This document shows, piece by piece, positions 32,901 to 40,473 of a DNA stretch of 47,041 bases. Source of the stretch: an uncultured Clostridia bacterium (lineage in GTDB: Bacteria > Bacillota > Clostridia > Christensenellales > Borkfalkiaceae). The position numbers and the translations under genes were made by a program. Where the stretch lies: positions 1 to 47,041 of the forward strand of contig CANQXA010000013.1 of assembly GCA_947627765.1 (NCBI GenBank), read 5' to 3'. Every line of letters begins with the position of its first letter. Position 1 is the first letter of the stretch. Below the pieces are notes generated by a model. The model searched no databases. It was not told the origin of the DNA and worked only from the letters and a program-made list of their open reading frames with translations.

Positions 32901-34349
32901 ATGAGAAATCTTACACTGCTTACCGATCTCTACCAACTTACGATGGGGCAGGGATATTTCAACGAGAACCGTCACGAGGAGACGGCGGTGTTCGACGTCT
33001 TTTTCCGTCCCAACGCGCTCATCACCTATTCGGTCGCCGCGGGGATGGAACAGGTCGCCGAATACCTCGAAGGGCTCTCCTTCGGCGAAGAGGACATCGC
33101 CTATCTCCGCTCGCTCGGCTGTTTTTCGGAGGACTATCTCGCCTATCTCTCCCGTCTCCGCTTTACGGGCGACGTCACGGCGGTGCGCGAGGGGGAAGTG
33201 GTCTTCCCCTATGAACCCATTCTCACGGTGAAGGCGCCCATGATACAGGCACAGCTGGTCGAGACGGCGATCCTCACCTTCGTCAACCATCAGACGCTGA
33301 TCGCGACCAAGGCGGCGAAGATCGTAGACGCCGCGGGCGGCGGCGTGATGGAGTTCGGTCTGCGCAGGGCGCAGAGTGCGGACGCGGGGATCTACGGCGC
33401 GCGGGCGGCCATGATCGGCGGCTGTGTGGGGACTTCCAACGTGTACGCGGGCAAGCTTTTCCATGTTCCCGTCTCGGGGACGATGGCGCACAGCTGGGTG
33501 ATGAATTTCCCCTCCGAGCTCGAGGCGTTCCGCGCCTACGCGAGGAGCTTTCCCGACGGATGTCTTCTCCTCGTCGATACCTACGATACCCTGCGGAGCG
33601 GCGTTCCCCACGCGATCGAAGTCTTCCGCGAACTGCGGGCGGCGGGACATGAGCCCAAGGGGATCCGTCTCGACTCGGGCGACCTCGCCTATCTCTCCAA
33701 GGCGGCGCGGAAAATGCTCGACGAAGCGGGCTTCCCCGATGCGATCATCTGCGCTTCGGGCGACCTCGACGAGAACTCCATCGTCTCTTTGAAGGAACAG
33801 GGGGCGAAAATCGACAGTTGGGGCGTGGGGACCAAGCTCATCACGAGCGCCGATCTTCCCGCGCTCGGCGGCGTCTACAAACTTGCCGCCGTCTTCGAAA
33901 AGGGCAGGGAGATCCCCAAGATCAAGCTCTCGGATACCACCGAAAAGATCACAAACCCGGGCGTCAAAGAGCTTTACAGGATCTACGACGGTTCCACGGG
34001 TATGGCGATCGCCGACTATATCGCGCGGGCGGGGGAACAGATCCGCGAGGATGAGCCGCTCGAGCTCTTCCACCCCGTGGAGACGTGGAAACGCCAGACG
34101 GTGACGGGATTCCGCGTGCGCAACCTGCGGGCGCCCTTGATCGAGAAGGGGAAGCGGGTCTCGGCGCCCAAGCCGCTCGCCGAACTCTCCGCCTACTTCC
34201 GTGCGGAGAAGGCGCGTTTTTGGGAAGAGTACACCCGCCGCGATATGCCGCACATCTATAAAGTCGATCTCTCGCCCGCTCTCTACCGCTTGAAGTCGGA
34301 CATGGTACGCTCGGGCAAGACGAACTTCAACGGCGAGGAGGACGCATGA
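32901..34349 (+). CDS. pncB: Nicotinate phosphoribosyltransferase
   Basis: Makes nicotinate mononucleotide from nicotinate and PRPP in NAD salvage. 482 aa. Seen: LLTDLYQLTMGQGYF start, FDVFFRP, the EFGLRRAQSADAG segment (about residue 152), the catalytic-loop SGTMAHSW with His at about 196, RLDSGDLAYLSKAAR and WGVGTKLITS. It starts 2 bases after lgt and overlaps lspA by four bases, so it is part of the lgt operon despite an unrelated role. It carries one reversed ACCATGTCCG motif (34297). Confidence 0.95.
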   Translation: MRNLTLLTDLYQLTMGQGYFNENRHEETAVFDVFFRPNALITYSVAAGMEQVAEYLEGLSFGEEDIAYLRSLGCFSEDYLAYLSRLRFTGDVTAVREGEVVFPYEPILTVKAPMIQAQLVETAILTFVNHQTLIATKAAKIVDAAGGGVMEFGLRRAQSADAGIYGARAAMIGGCVGTSNVYAGKLFHVPVSGTMAHSWVMNFPSELEAFRAYARSFPDGCLLLVDTYDTLRSGVPHAIEVFRELRAAGHEPKGIRLDSGDLAYLSKAARKMLDEAGFPDAIICASGDLDENSIVSLKEQGAKIDSWGVGTKLITSADLPALGGVYKLAAVFEKGREIPKIKLSDTTEKITNPGVKELYRIYDGSTGMAIADYIARAGEQIREDEPLELFHPVETWKRQTVTGFRVRNLRAPLIEKGKRVSAPKPLAELSAYFRAEKARFWEEYTRRDMPHIYKVDLSPALYRLKSDMVRSGKTNFNGEEDA

Positions 34350-34927
34350 GGCTTCAAACCGCAAAGCGCACCGTGGGCGTATTGCTCGTCGCGGCAGTCG
34401 CGCTCTTCATCGACCAGCTCACAAAACTGCTCGCCCAATACTTTCTCGCGGGCGGTACGGCCGTGCCCATCATCCCCAAGTGGGTCTGGCTCTCGTATAC
34501 CGAAAACGACGCGATCGCATTCGGCTTCGGGAGCGGGAACCGTCCCTTTATGATCGCAGTCATGGCGGTGACCGCCGTTCTGATGATCGTCATTCCCGCC
34601 GTCGCAGTGACGGCGTTCAAGCGCAACCGCGCCGCCCGCATCGCCCTTGCCTTCATCGAGGGCGGCGCGATCGGAAACTTTATCGACCGTCTCGCCGTCT
34701 ACAATGCCGAAGGCGTGGGCGTGGTGCGCGACTTTGTCAATCTTCAACGCTTCGGATTCGCCGTCTGCAACGTCGCCGACTTCTTCATTACCTTCGGCGC
34801 GGTCGCCCTTGTCATTATCATTCTCTTCATCGGCCCGCAGGCGGTGATCCCCCTCAAAAAGTCGTGGCGGGAGCAAGCCAAGGCGGAGGAAGCGGAGCGC
34901 GAGCGCAAAAAGAATGCAAAGAGTTAA
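34346..34927 (+). CDS. lspA: Lipoprotein signal peptidase (signal peptidase II)
   Basis: Cleaves the signal peptide of lipid-modified prolipoproteins. 193 aa, four membrane helices. Active-site blocks: FIDQLTKL (about 22), IEGGAIGNFIDRLA (about 108-121, first catalytic Asp) and VCNVADFFITFG (about 143, second catalytic Asp). The C-terminus has a basic/acidic tail (KAEEAERERKKNAKS) longer than usual. It overlaps pncB by ATGA and its end overlaps the pseudouridine synthase gene by 14 bases. Confidence 0.95.
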   Translation: MRLQTAKRTVGVLLVAAVALFIDQLTKLLAQYFLAGGTAVPIIPKWVWLSYTENDAIAFGFGSGNRPFMIAVMAVTAVLMIVIPAVAVTAFKRNRAARIALAFIEGGAIGNFIDRLAVYNAEGVGVVRDFVNLQRFGFAVCNVADFFITFGAVALVIIILFIGPQAVIPLKKSWREQAKAEEAERERKKNAKS

Positions 34928-35837
34928 GCTGACGGCGGAAGAGGCACAGCGGGCGGACGTCTTCCTCAGCGCGGGCGCGGGATTGACGCGTTCGATGGTC
35001 AAGAAGCTCGCCGATCGCGGCATGGTATGGGTCAACGGTGTCAACGCCAAGGCGGGAGCCCAATTAAAGGCGGGCGACGTCGCCGAAATCCTCATTCCCG
35101 ATCCCGTCCCCGTCGCCGCAAGAGCGGAGGATATCCCCATCGACATCGTCTATGAGGACGACGAGATCGCCGTGGTCAACAAGCCGCAGGGCATGACGGT
35201 CCACGCCGGCGCGGGCAACTACGAGGGGACGCTCGTCAACGCTCTTTTGTACCGTCTCAAAAATCTCAGCGGCGTGGGCGGCGAGCTCCGCCCGGGCATC
35301 GTGCACAGGATCGATAAGGATACCTCGGGGCTTCTCGTCGTCGCCAAGACCGACCGCGCCCACCTCTCCTTACAGGCGCAGATCGCCCAAAAGACCGCAA
35401 AACGCGAGTACCTCGCCCTGTTGGAGGGCGTTTTGCGGGCAGACGAGGGGCAGATCGTCACTCAGATGGGGCGGGACAAGCACGACCGTCTCAAACAAGC
35501 CGTACTGCCCGCGGGCGAGGGGAGAAGGGCGGAGACCGAGTACTTCGTGGTCGAGCGGTTTCCCGCCAACACTCTCGCGCGCTTTTCCCTCAAAACGGGC
35601 AGGACCCATCAGATCCGCGTCCACGCGCGCTATCTCGGGCACCCCGTGGTCGGCGATCCTCTCTACGGCTATAAGAACCAACGGTTTCATTTAGAGGGGC
35701 AGCTCCTCCATGCCTACCGTCTCACGCTGACCCATCCCGTAACGGGCGAGGTGATGACGTTTGAGGCACCCATGCCCGAATACTTTGCCCGCATTCTCAC
35801 GATATTGAGAAACGAGGCCGCGCGCAAAGGGGAATGA
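34914..35837 (+). CDS. RluA/RluD-family 23S rRNA pseudouridine synthase
   Basis: Converts specific uridines to pseudouridine in large-subunit rRNA. 307 aa. N-terminal S4 RNA-binding domain (residues 1-70, RADVFLSAGAGLTRSMVKKLADRGMVWVNG), then the catalytic RluA core: DIVYEDDEIAVVNKPQGMTVH, the active-site HRIDKDTSGLLVVAKT (about residue 131, catalytic Asp) and KTGRTHQIRVHARYLGHPVVGDPLYG. The S4-plus-core layout is as in RluD. Usually next to lspA in Firmicutes, as here. The exact target uridines are not deducible. Confidence 0.93.
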   Translation: MQRVKLTAEEAQRADVFLSAGAGLTRSMVKKLADRGMVWVNGVNAKAGAQLKAGDVAEILIPDPVPVAARAEDIPIDIVYEDDEIAVVNKPQGMTVHAGAGNYEGTLVNALLYRLKNLSGVGGELRPGIVHRIDKDTSGLLVVAKTDRAHLSLQAQIAQKTAKREYLALLEGVLRADEGQIVTQMGRDKHDRLKQAVLPAGEGRRAETEYFVVERFPANTLARFSLKTGRTHQIRVHARYLGHPVVGDPLYGYKNQRFHLEGQLLHAYRLTLTHPVTGEVMTFEAPMPEYFARILTILRNEAARKGE

Positions 35838-35947
35838 TCTTCCGTTTTGGGCGGCGAAGAAAGACCCTGCTTTGCCGCATTGTCCGCGGGGCGGAAGAGA
35901 TTTGCGGGAAGGAAAGGGGAGAATTTGGATCTTTCCCCCCGTTTTTC

Positions 35948-35976
35948 TTTACAAGATCCGAAAAATTTCTTATAAT
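35948..35976 (+). promoter_or_regulatory. Promoter of der-plsY, leaderless type
   Basis: TTTACA, 17-base spacer, TATAAT, then GGACGCAT and ATG 35985. No Shine-Dalgarno; transcription should begin at or next to the ATG. Just upstream (about 35922-35947) a GGGGA/TCCCC hairpin and GTTTTTC may terminate the lgt operon. Confidence 0.85.
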
Positions 35977-35984
35977 GGACGCAT

Positions 35985-37298
35985 ATGGTACCGGTCATAG
36001 CGATCGTTGGCAGACCCAACGTCGGCAAAAGCACATTTTTCAATAAGGTCGCGGGGCGCAAGATCTCCATCACGGAGAACCGCCCGGGCGTCACGCGGGA
36101 TCGGATCACCGCCGACTGCGAGTGGCGGGGCAGACCGTTCACCCTCATCGATACGGGCGGGTTGGAGACCAAGAGCGACGATTTCATGTGGAAGCAGATC
36201 GCGCTCCAAGCGAACGCCGCCATCGATTCCGCCGACGTCATTTTGTTCTTCACGGACGGGCGCGAGGGTCTGACCTCCTCCGATCACGACGTCGCCGAGC
36301 TCCTCCGCCGTTCGGGGAAGCCCGTCGTCCTCGCCGTCAACAAGGTGGACGACTATTCTCCCGATCAGGTTTTCGAGTACTACTCTTTGGGCTTGGGTGA
36401 GCCCTATCCCGTCTCCGCCGAGCATTCCCGCGGCATCGGCGACGTATTGGACGCCGCCGTCGCCTATTTCCCCAAGGGGGAAAATCCGCAGAGCGAGTCT
36501 CTCAAGATCGCCGTCGTCGGCAAGCCCAATGCGGGCAAGAGCTCGCTCGTCAACCGCATTCTCGGGCAGGAACGCACCATCGTCACGCCCATCGCGGGCA
36601 CCACGCGGGACGCGGTCGATACCCGTTTCGAGCAGGGCGGGAAATCCTACACCCTCATCGATACGGCGGGCATCCGCAGGAAGCGCTCCGTGGAGGACGA
36701 CGTGGAGTACTACTCGGTGCTCCGCGCCTTCGACGCGGTGCGGCGGGCAGACGTTGTGCTTCTCGTCGTGGACTGTGCGGAGGGGCTGACCGAGCAGGAC
36801 GTGCGTATCATCGGCTATGTCCACGAACAGGGCAAGCCCTCCGTCGTCGTCATGAACAAGTGGGATACCATCGAGAAGGACACGAACACCGTGCTTGCCT
36901 TCGAGAAGAAGCTCAAAGAGGACCTGAAATTCATGGGTTACTTCCGCTCGGTGTACGTCTCCGCCAAGACGGGACAGCGGGTCGATAAGATCTTGCCGCT
37001 CGCGGGGGAAGTATACGCCCACGCCTGTTTCCGCGTGCCGACGGGCGCCCTCAACGACCTTCTTCTCGACGCGATGCGCGTCTCGGAGCCGCCGAGCTAC
37101 AACGGAAAGCGCATGAAGATGTACTTCTGCACACAACCGTCCGTCTGCCCGCCGCTCTTCGTGCTCATGGTCAACGACGAGACGCTCCTGCACTTTTCCT
37201 ATGAGCGCTATCTCGAAAACGTGATCCGCGAGGCGTACGATTTTTCGGGTACGCCCATCCGCATCGCCGTAAGATCGCAAAAGGAGAACGGAGTATGA
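35985..37298 (+). CDS. der: Ribosome-assembly GTPase Der (EngA)
   Basis: Essential double-domain GTPase for 50S maturation. 437 aa. First P-loop GRPNVGKS (residues 9-16), DTGG switch and NKVD; second P-loop GKPNAGKSS (about 179), DTAG and MNKWD; then a KH-like C-terminal domain (YFCTQPSVCPPLFVLMVNDETLLHFSYERYLENVIREAYDF). Predicted leaderless start. It overlaps plsY by four bases (ATGA), so the two are translationally coupled. Confidence 0.97.
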   Translation: MVPVIAIVGRPNVGKSTFFNKVAGRKISITENRPGVTRDRITADCEWRGRPFTLIDTGGLETKSDDFMWKQIALQANAAIDSADVILFFTDGREGLTSSDHDVAELLRRSGKPVVLAVNKVDDYSPDQVFEYYSLGLGEPYPVSAEHSRGIGDVLDAAVAYFPKGENPQSESLKIAVVGKPNAGKSSLVNRILGQERTIVTPIAGTTRDAVDTRFEQGGKSYTLIDTAGIRRKRSVEDDVEYYSVLRAFDAVRRADVVLLVVDCAEGLTEQDVRIIGYVHEQGKPSVVVMNKWDTIEKDTNTVLAFEKKLKEDLKFMGYFRSVYVSAKTGQRVDKILPLAGEVYAHACFRVPTGALNDLLLDAMRVSEPPSYNGKRMKMYFCTQPSVCPPLFVLMVNDETLLHFSYERYLENVIREAYDFSGTPIRIAVRSQKENGV

Positions 37299-38071
37299 GC
37301 TCTGCCTTCGCCGCCGCGCGCCTATCCGCCGTAAGATCCCTCCCGTTTTCGGGACTGTGGTATTGGTTTTTGCTGATGGCGGTCCTTTGCTATTTCATCG
37401 GCTGTTTCAATTTCGCCGTCCTCATCGCGAAAGTCCGCCATAAGGACATCCACCGCATCGGGAGCGGCAACCCGGGGACGATGAACGTCAGCCGCGAGTT
37501 CGGGCTCAAGATCGGGCTCATGAACTTCTTGCTCGACGCCTGCAAGGGGGGGCTTCCCGCGCTCGCCAGCTATTTCATCTTCCGCGGCTATGTGTTCGAG
37601 GGGACCAACGTCGCCGTCTCCGACTTTACGCGGTACTTTTGCGGCATTTTCGTGATCATCGGGCATATTTGGCCCGTAACGATGAAATTCCGCGGCGGCA
37701 AGGGGATCGCCTCCTCGCTCGGGCTCTATTGGATCAGCATCTCCTGCGAAAACCCGTGGTACATCCTCGTCTCCGTCGCCGTTCTCCTCTTCGGCATCGT
37801 GGGCTTCATCGCGCTCACCGAGCTCGGCTCGATGGGCTCTCTGCTCGGCGTGACGGCGTTCTCCATTTGGCAGGCGGTCATCTTCTTCGTCCGCTACGAG
37901 GGCGGGCTCGCGCAGACTTGGGCGGTCCTCTGCTTTATGAATCTCCTTGTTTTGAACTTTTTGACGTGGTTTGCCCACCGCAAGAACCTCATCCGCCTGT
38001 TTGCGGGCGAGGAGCACCGCACTTCGGTGAAGAAGCTCTACAAGGGCAAGCGCGGCATGAAAAATATGTAG
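37295..38071 (+). CDS. plsY: Acyl-phosphate glycerol-3-phosphate acyltransferase
   Basis: First acylation step of phospholipid synthesis, using acyl phosphate. 258 aa, five or so membrane helices. The three PlsY motifs are visible: RIGSGNPGTMNVSREFG (about residues 54-70), the KGG of DACKGGLPALASY (about 90), and GHIWPVTMKFRGGKGIASS (about 120-138). It is longer than typical PlsY (about 200 aa) with an N-terminal extension of about 20 residues and a basic C-terminal tail. der-plsY pairing is common. Followed by a strong terminator. Confidence 0.95.
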   Translation: MSSAFAAARLSAVRSLPFSGLWYWFLLMAVLCYFIGCFNFAVLIAKVRHKDIHRIGSGNPGTMNVSREFGLKIGLMNFLLDACKGGLPALASYFIFRGYVFEGTNVAVSDFTRYFCGIFVIIGHIWPVTMKFRGGKGIASSLGLYWISISCENPWYILVSVAVLLFGIVGFIALTELGSMGSLLGVTAFSIWQAVIFFVRYEGGLAQTWAVLCFMNLLVLNFLTWFAHRKNLIRLFAGEEHRTSVKKLYKGKRGMKNM

Positions 38072-38092
38072 CCCGTAAAATTCAAAGTAATG

Positions 38093-38133
38093 AAAACGCG
38101 GCGCCCATGTCTCGGACATGGGCGCCGCGTTTT
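38093..38133 (+). terminator. Terminator of der-plsY built from two inverted CATGTCC motifs
   Basis: Nearly perfect 41-base palindrome: AAAACGCGGCGCCCATGTC, 3-base loop region, GACATGGGCGCCGCGTTTT. The inner arms are CCATGTC/GGACATGG, i.e. two head-to-head copies of the dispersed motif (one position off ACCATGTCCG). It works on both strands in principle; gpmI converges and has its own terminator beside it. Confidence 0.92.
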
Positions 38134-38145
38134 CTGTCAAACAGC

Positions 38146-38187
38146 AAAAAGATCCCCCGATTTCCGCGCGGCGGAGGGGGATCCTTC
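38146..38187 (-). terminator. Terminator of gpmI
   Basis: Reading the minus strand: GGATCCCCC, 17-base loop, GGGGGATC then TTTTT. It lies 7 bases downstream of the gpmI stop. Confidence 0.82.
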
Positions 38188-38193
38188 TTACTT

Positions 38194-39750
38194 TTATGCC
38201 TTTTCGATGAGGCTTCTGCCCGTCATTTCGGGAGGGATGGGGAGCCCCATCACTTCGAGAAGGGTGGGGGCGAGGTCGGCGAGGATACCGTCCTTGCGGA
38301 GGGTGGCGTCTTGATACTTTTCGGAAATGAGCACGACGGGCACGGGGTTGGTGGTATGCGCCGTGAAGGGGGAACCGTCGGTATCGAGCATACGGTCGGC
38401 GTTGCCGTGGTCGGCGGTGAGGAGGGCGCTTCCGCCCATGGAGAGGATCTTATCGATCACCTTCTTCACGCATTCGTCTACGGTATGCACCGCCTTCACC
38501 GCGGCGGGGATGACGCCCGTATGCCCGACCATGTCGCAGTTGGCGAAGTTCAGGATCATCACGTCGTATTCGCCCGTGGAGAGCTCCGCAAGCGCCCGCT
38601 CGGTGACTTCGGGCGCCGACATTTCGGGCTGGAGGTCGTACGTTGCGACCTTGGGCGAGTTGATGAGCACCCGCACCTCGTTTTCGTTGGGCGCCTCCAC
38701 GCCGCCGTTGAAGAAGAAAGTGACGTGGGCGTATTTTTCGGTCTCGGCGATGCGCAGTTGCTTTTTGCCCATCTTGGCGAGATATTCCCCGAGCGTGTTG
38801 TCTAAACTCTGTTTGGGGAAGGCGATCTCCACGCCTTCGAACGCGGCGTCGTACACCGTAAAGCAGACGTAGACGGGATGCAAAAAGCCCGTCTTCCGCA
38901 CGAACGCGGTGCCCTTGGGGACGACAAATTCCTCCTGCGAGAAGGCGCGCGTGATCTCCCGCGCGCGGTCGGGACGGAAGTTGAAGAAGATGATGGAATC
39001 GCCCTCTTCGACGAGCGCGACCGGCTTCCCGTTTTCGACGATGTTGGTGGGGATGACGAACTCGTCCGTCACGCCCGCCGCATAGCTCTCTTCGAGCGCC
39101 TTCACGGGGTCCTCCGCGTGGATGCCCGTGCCGACCGTCAGCATATCGTAGGACTTCTCTTCGCGGTCCCAATTATTGTCGCGGTCCATCGAGTAATACC
39201 TGCCCGAGAGGGAGGCGAGCTTGCCGTAGCCGAGCTCCTCCGTCTTCGCGAGCAGTTCCTTCACATATTCTACGCCCGAGGTGGGGGAGACGTCCCTGCC
39301 GTCGAGGAAGGCGTGGACGTACGCCTGCGGCACGCCCCGCTCCTTCGCCATTTTGAGGAGGGCGAAGAGATGGGTGATGTGGCTGTGGACGCCGCCGTCG
39401 GAGAGCAGACCCCAAAGGTGCAGTTTCTTGTGATGATCCCTCGCGCTGTCCATCGCCTTGATGAGGGCGGGATTGCGGAAGAAATCGCCGTCGCCGATCG
39501 CCTTGGTGATCTTGGTGAGATCTTGGTAGACGATGCGCCCCGCGCCGATGTTGAGGTGCCCGACTTCGGAATTTCCCATCTGCCCGTCGGGAAGCCCCAC
39601 GCTGAGCCCGCTCGCGCCCAACGTCGCCGAGGGATAGGTGTTGCGCAGGGCGGTGACGTTTTTGCTCCCGTCCATATAGATCGCGTTGCCGTTGTGCTCG
39701 GGATTCAGCCCGTAGCCGTCCATAATGATGATCGCATAGGGTGTTTTCAT
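38194..39750 (-). CDS. gpmI: 2,3-bisphosphoglycerate-independent phosphoglycerate mutase
   Basis: Interconverts 3- and 2-phosphoglycerate in glycolysis, using Mn and a phospho-Ser intermediate. 518 aa. The phosphatase-like metal site is clear: IIMDGYGLNPEHNGNAI (Asp), then GQMGNSEVGHLNIGAGRIVYQD with the catalytic Ser, HAFLDGRDVSP, FFNFRPDRAREITRAF and the C-terminal metal ligands in FANCDMVGHTG and LTADHGNAD. ATG 39750 chosen (MKTPYAIIIMDGYG); GAGG lies 11 bases upstream. Promoter TTGCGA-17-TATAAT at 39779-39807. Confidence 0.97.
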   Translation of the reverse strand: MKTPYAIIIMDGYGLNPEHNGNAIYMDGSKNVTALRNTYPSATLGASGLSVGLPDGQMGNSEVGHLNIGAGRIVYQDLTKITKAIGDGDFFRNPALIKAMDSARDHHKKLHLWGLLSDGGVHSHITHLFALLKMAKERGVPQAYVHAFLDGRDVSPTSGVEYVKELLAKTEELGYGKLASLSGRYYSMDRDNNWDREEKSYDMLTVGTGIHAEDPVKALEESYAAGVTDEFVIPTNIVENGKPVALVEEGDSIIFFNFRPDRAREITRAFSQEEFVVPKGTAFVRKTGFLHPVYVCFTVYDAAFEGVEIAFPKQSLDNTLGEYLAKMGKKQLRIAETEKYAHVTFFFNGGVEAPNENEVRVLINSPKVATYDLQPEMSAPEVTERALAELSTGEYDVMILNFANCDMVGHTGVIPAAVKAVHTVDECVKKVIDKILSMGGSALLTADHGNADRMLDTDGSPFTAHTTNPVPVVLISEKYQDATLRKDGILADLAPTLLEVMGLPIPPEMTGRSLIEKA

Positions 39751-39778
39751 ATTGAAACCTCGCTTGATTCTCCCGATC

Positions 39779-39807
39779 ATTATACATCATCCCGCCGGGA
39801 TTCGCAA
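39779..39807 (-). promoter_or_regulatory. Promoter of gpmI
   Basis: Minus strand TTGCGA (39802-39807), 17-base spacer, TATAAT (39779-39784). Confidence 0.85.
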
Positions 39808-39838
39808 GCGGTGAGAGGACGTTTCGGAAAATTTTTCG

Positions 39839-39881
39839 GCGCCCCGCCGTCCGTCCCCCGAAGAGACGGACGGCGGGGCGC
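39839..39881. other. Large orphan hairpin between divergent gpmI and the lipoprotein gene
   Basis: Perfect 17-bp stem GCGCCCCGCCGTCCGTC / GACGGACGGCGGGGCGC around a 9-base loop. There is no T-run on the plus strand, and on the minus strand it is followed by CGAAAAATTTT. It lies upstream of both genes, so there is no transcript here that obviously needs terminating. Confidence 0.7.
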
Positions 39882-39944
39882 TCCCGCTTCCCCGAAAATA
39901 AAGGATCTTCGCATAAGCCGCGCTACGGCGGGCAAACTGAGAAT

Positions 39945-40346
39945 ATGTGGAAATTGTTTGCCGCGATCGCGACGGTCTTTTCGGTCTGCACCATGGCGGG
40001 CTGTGAGGTCGCAGGGATGAGCCGCCTCGAGGATCTCTCCAAGCCCTATACGGGCGTGTACGAATGCAAAAAGCTCCGCCTCGGCGAACGCGATCTCACC
40101 GCCGAGTATTCCGTCCTGCTCGAGCTCGACACAAAGGGGACGTATACGCTCTCCTACACGACGCCCTACGGCGCCCGCGAGGAATGGGAGGGTACTTATG
40201 AAGTGGATGTGACGCGCGGCGAGATAACCATGTCCGCGGTCAAGGGTTCAAGAAGCGTTTCACGGACCTATTCCATGCGCGACGGTAGCATCGTCATCGA
40301 CGAGAATTTTCTCGGGAAACCGCTCCGCGCGGAGTTTACGATGTAG
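39945..40346 (+). CDS. Small lipoprotein, unknown
   Basis: 133 aa. Signal peptide with lipobox: MWKLFAAIATVFSVCTMAGC, the likely lipidated Cys being residue 20, so it would be processed by Lgt and LspA encoded in this window. The mature part (residues 30-133) looks all-beta, lipocalin/META-like: GVYECKKLRLGERDLTAEYSVLLELDTKGTYTLSYTT and EWEGTYEVDVTRGEITM. No named family recognised. No Shine-Dalgarno is visible; CAAACT 6 bases upstream is a poor -10. It carries one ACCATGTCCG motif (40227). Confidence 0.72.
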   Translation: MWKLFAAIATVFSVCTMAGCEVAGMSRLEDLSKPYTGVYECKKLRLGERDLTAEYSVLLELDTKGTYTLSYTTPYGAREEWEGTYEVDVTRGEITMSAVKGSRSVSRTYSMRDGSIVIDENFLGKPLRAEFTM

Positions 40347-40423
40347 GGGGGAAGCCGTCTTCCGCAAAGCGCTTTCAGGCTCCCTTGTCCCGCCTTGTCC
40401 CGCATAGAACATACAAAAACCGT

Positions 40424-40460
40424 ACAAAAAAACCGCGCCCGCCGTTTGAGCGGGCGCGGT
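40424..40460 (-). terminator. Terminator of pepV
   Basis: Minus strand CCGCGCCCGC / GCGGGCGCGG stem then TTTTTTTG. It lies 14 bases past the pepV stop and may also stop the lipoprotein transcript coming from the other side. Confidence 0.88.
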
Positions 40461-40473
40461 CCGTATGCGTTTT

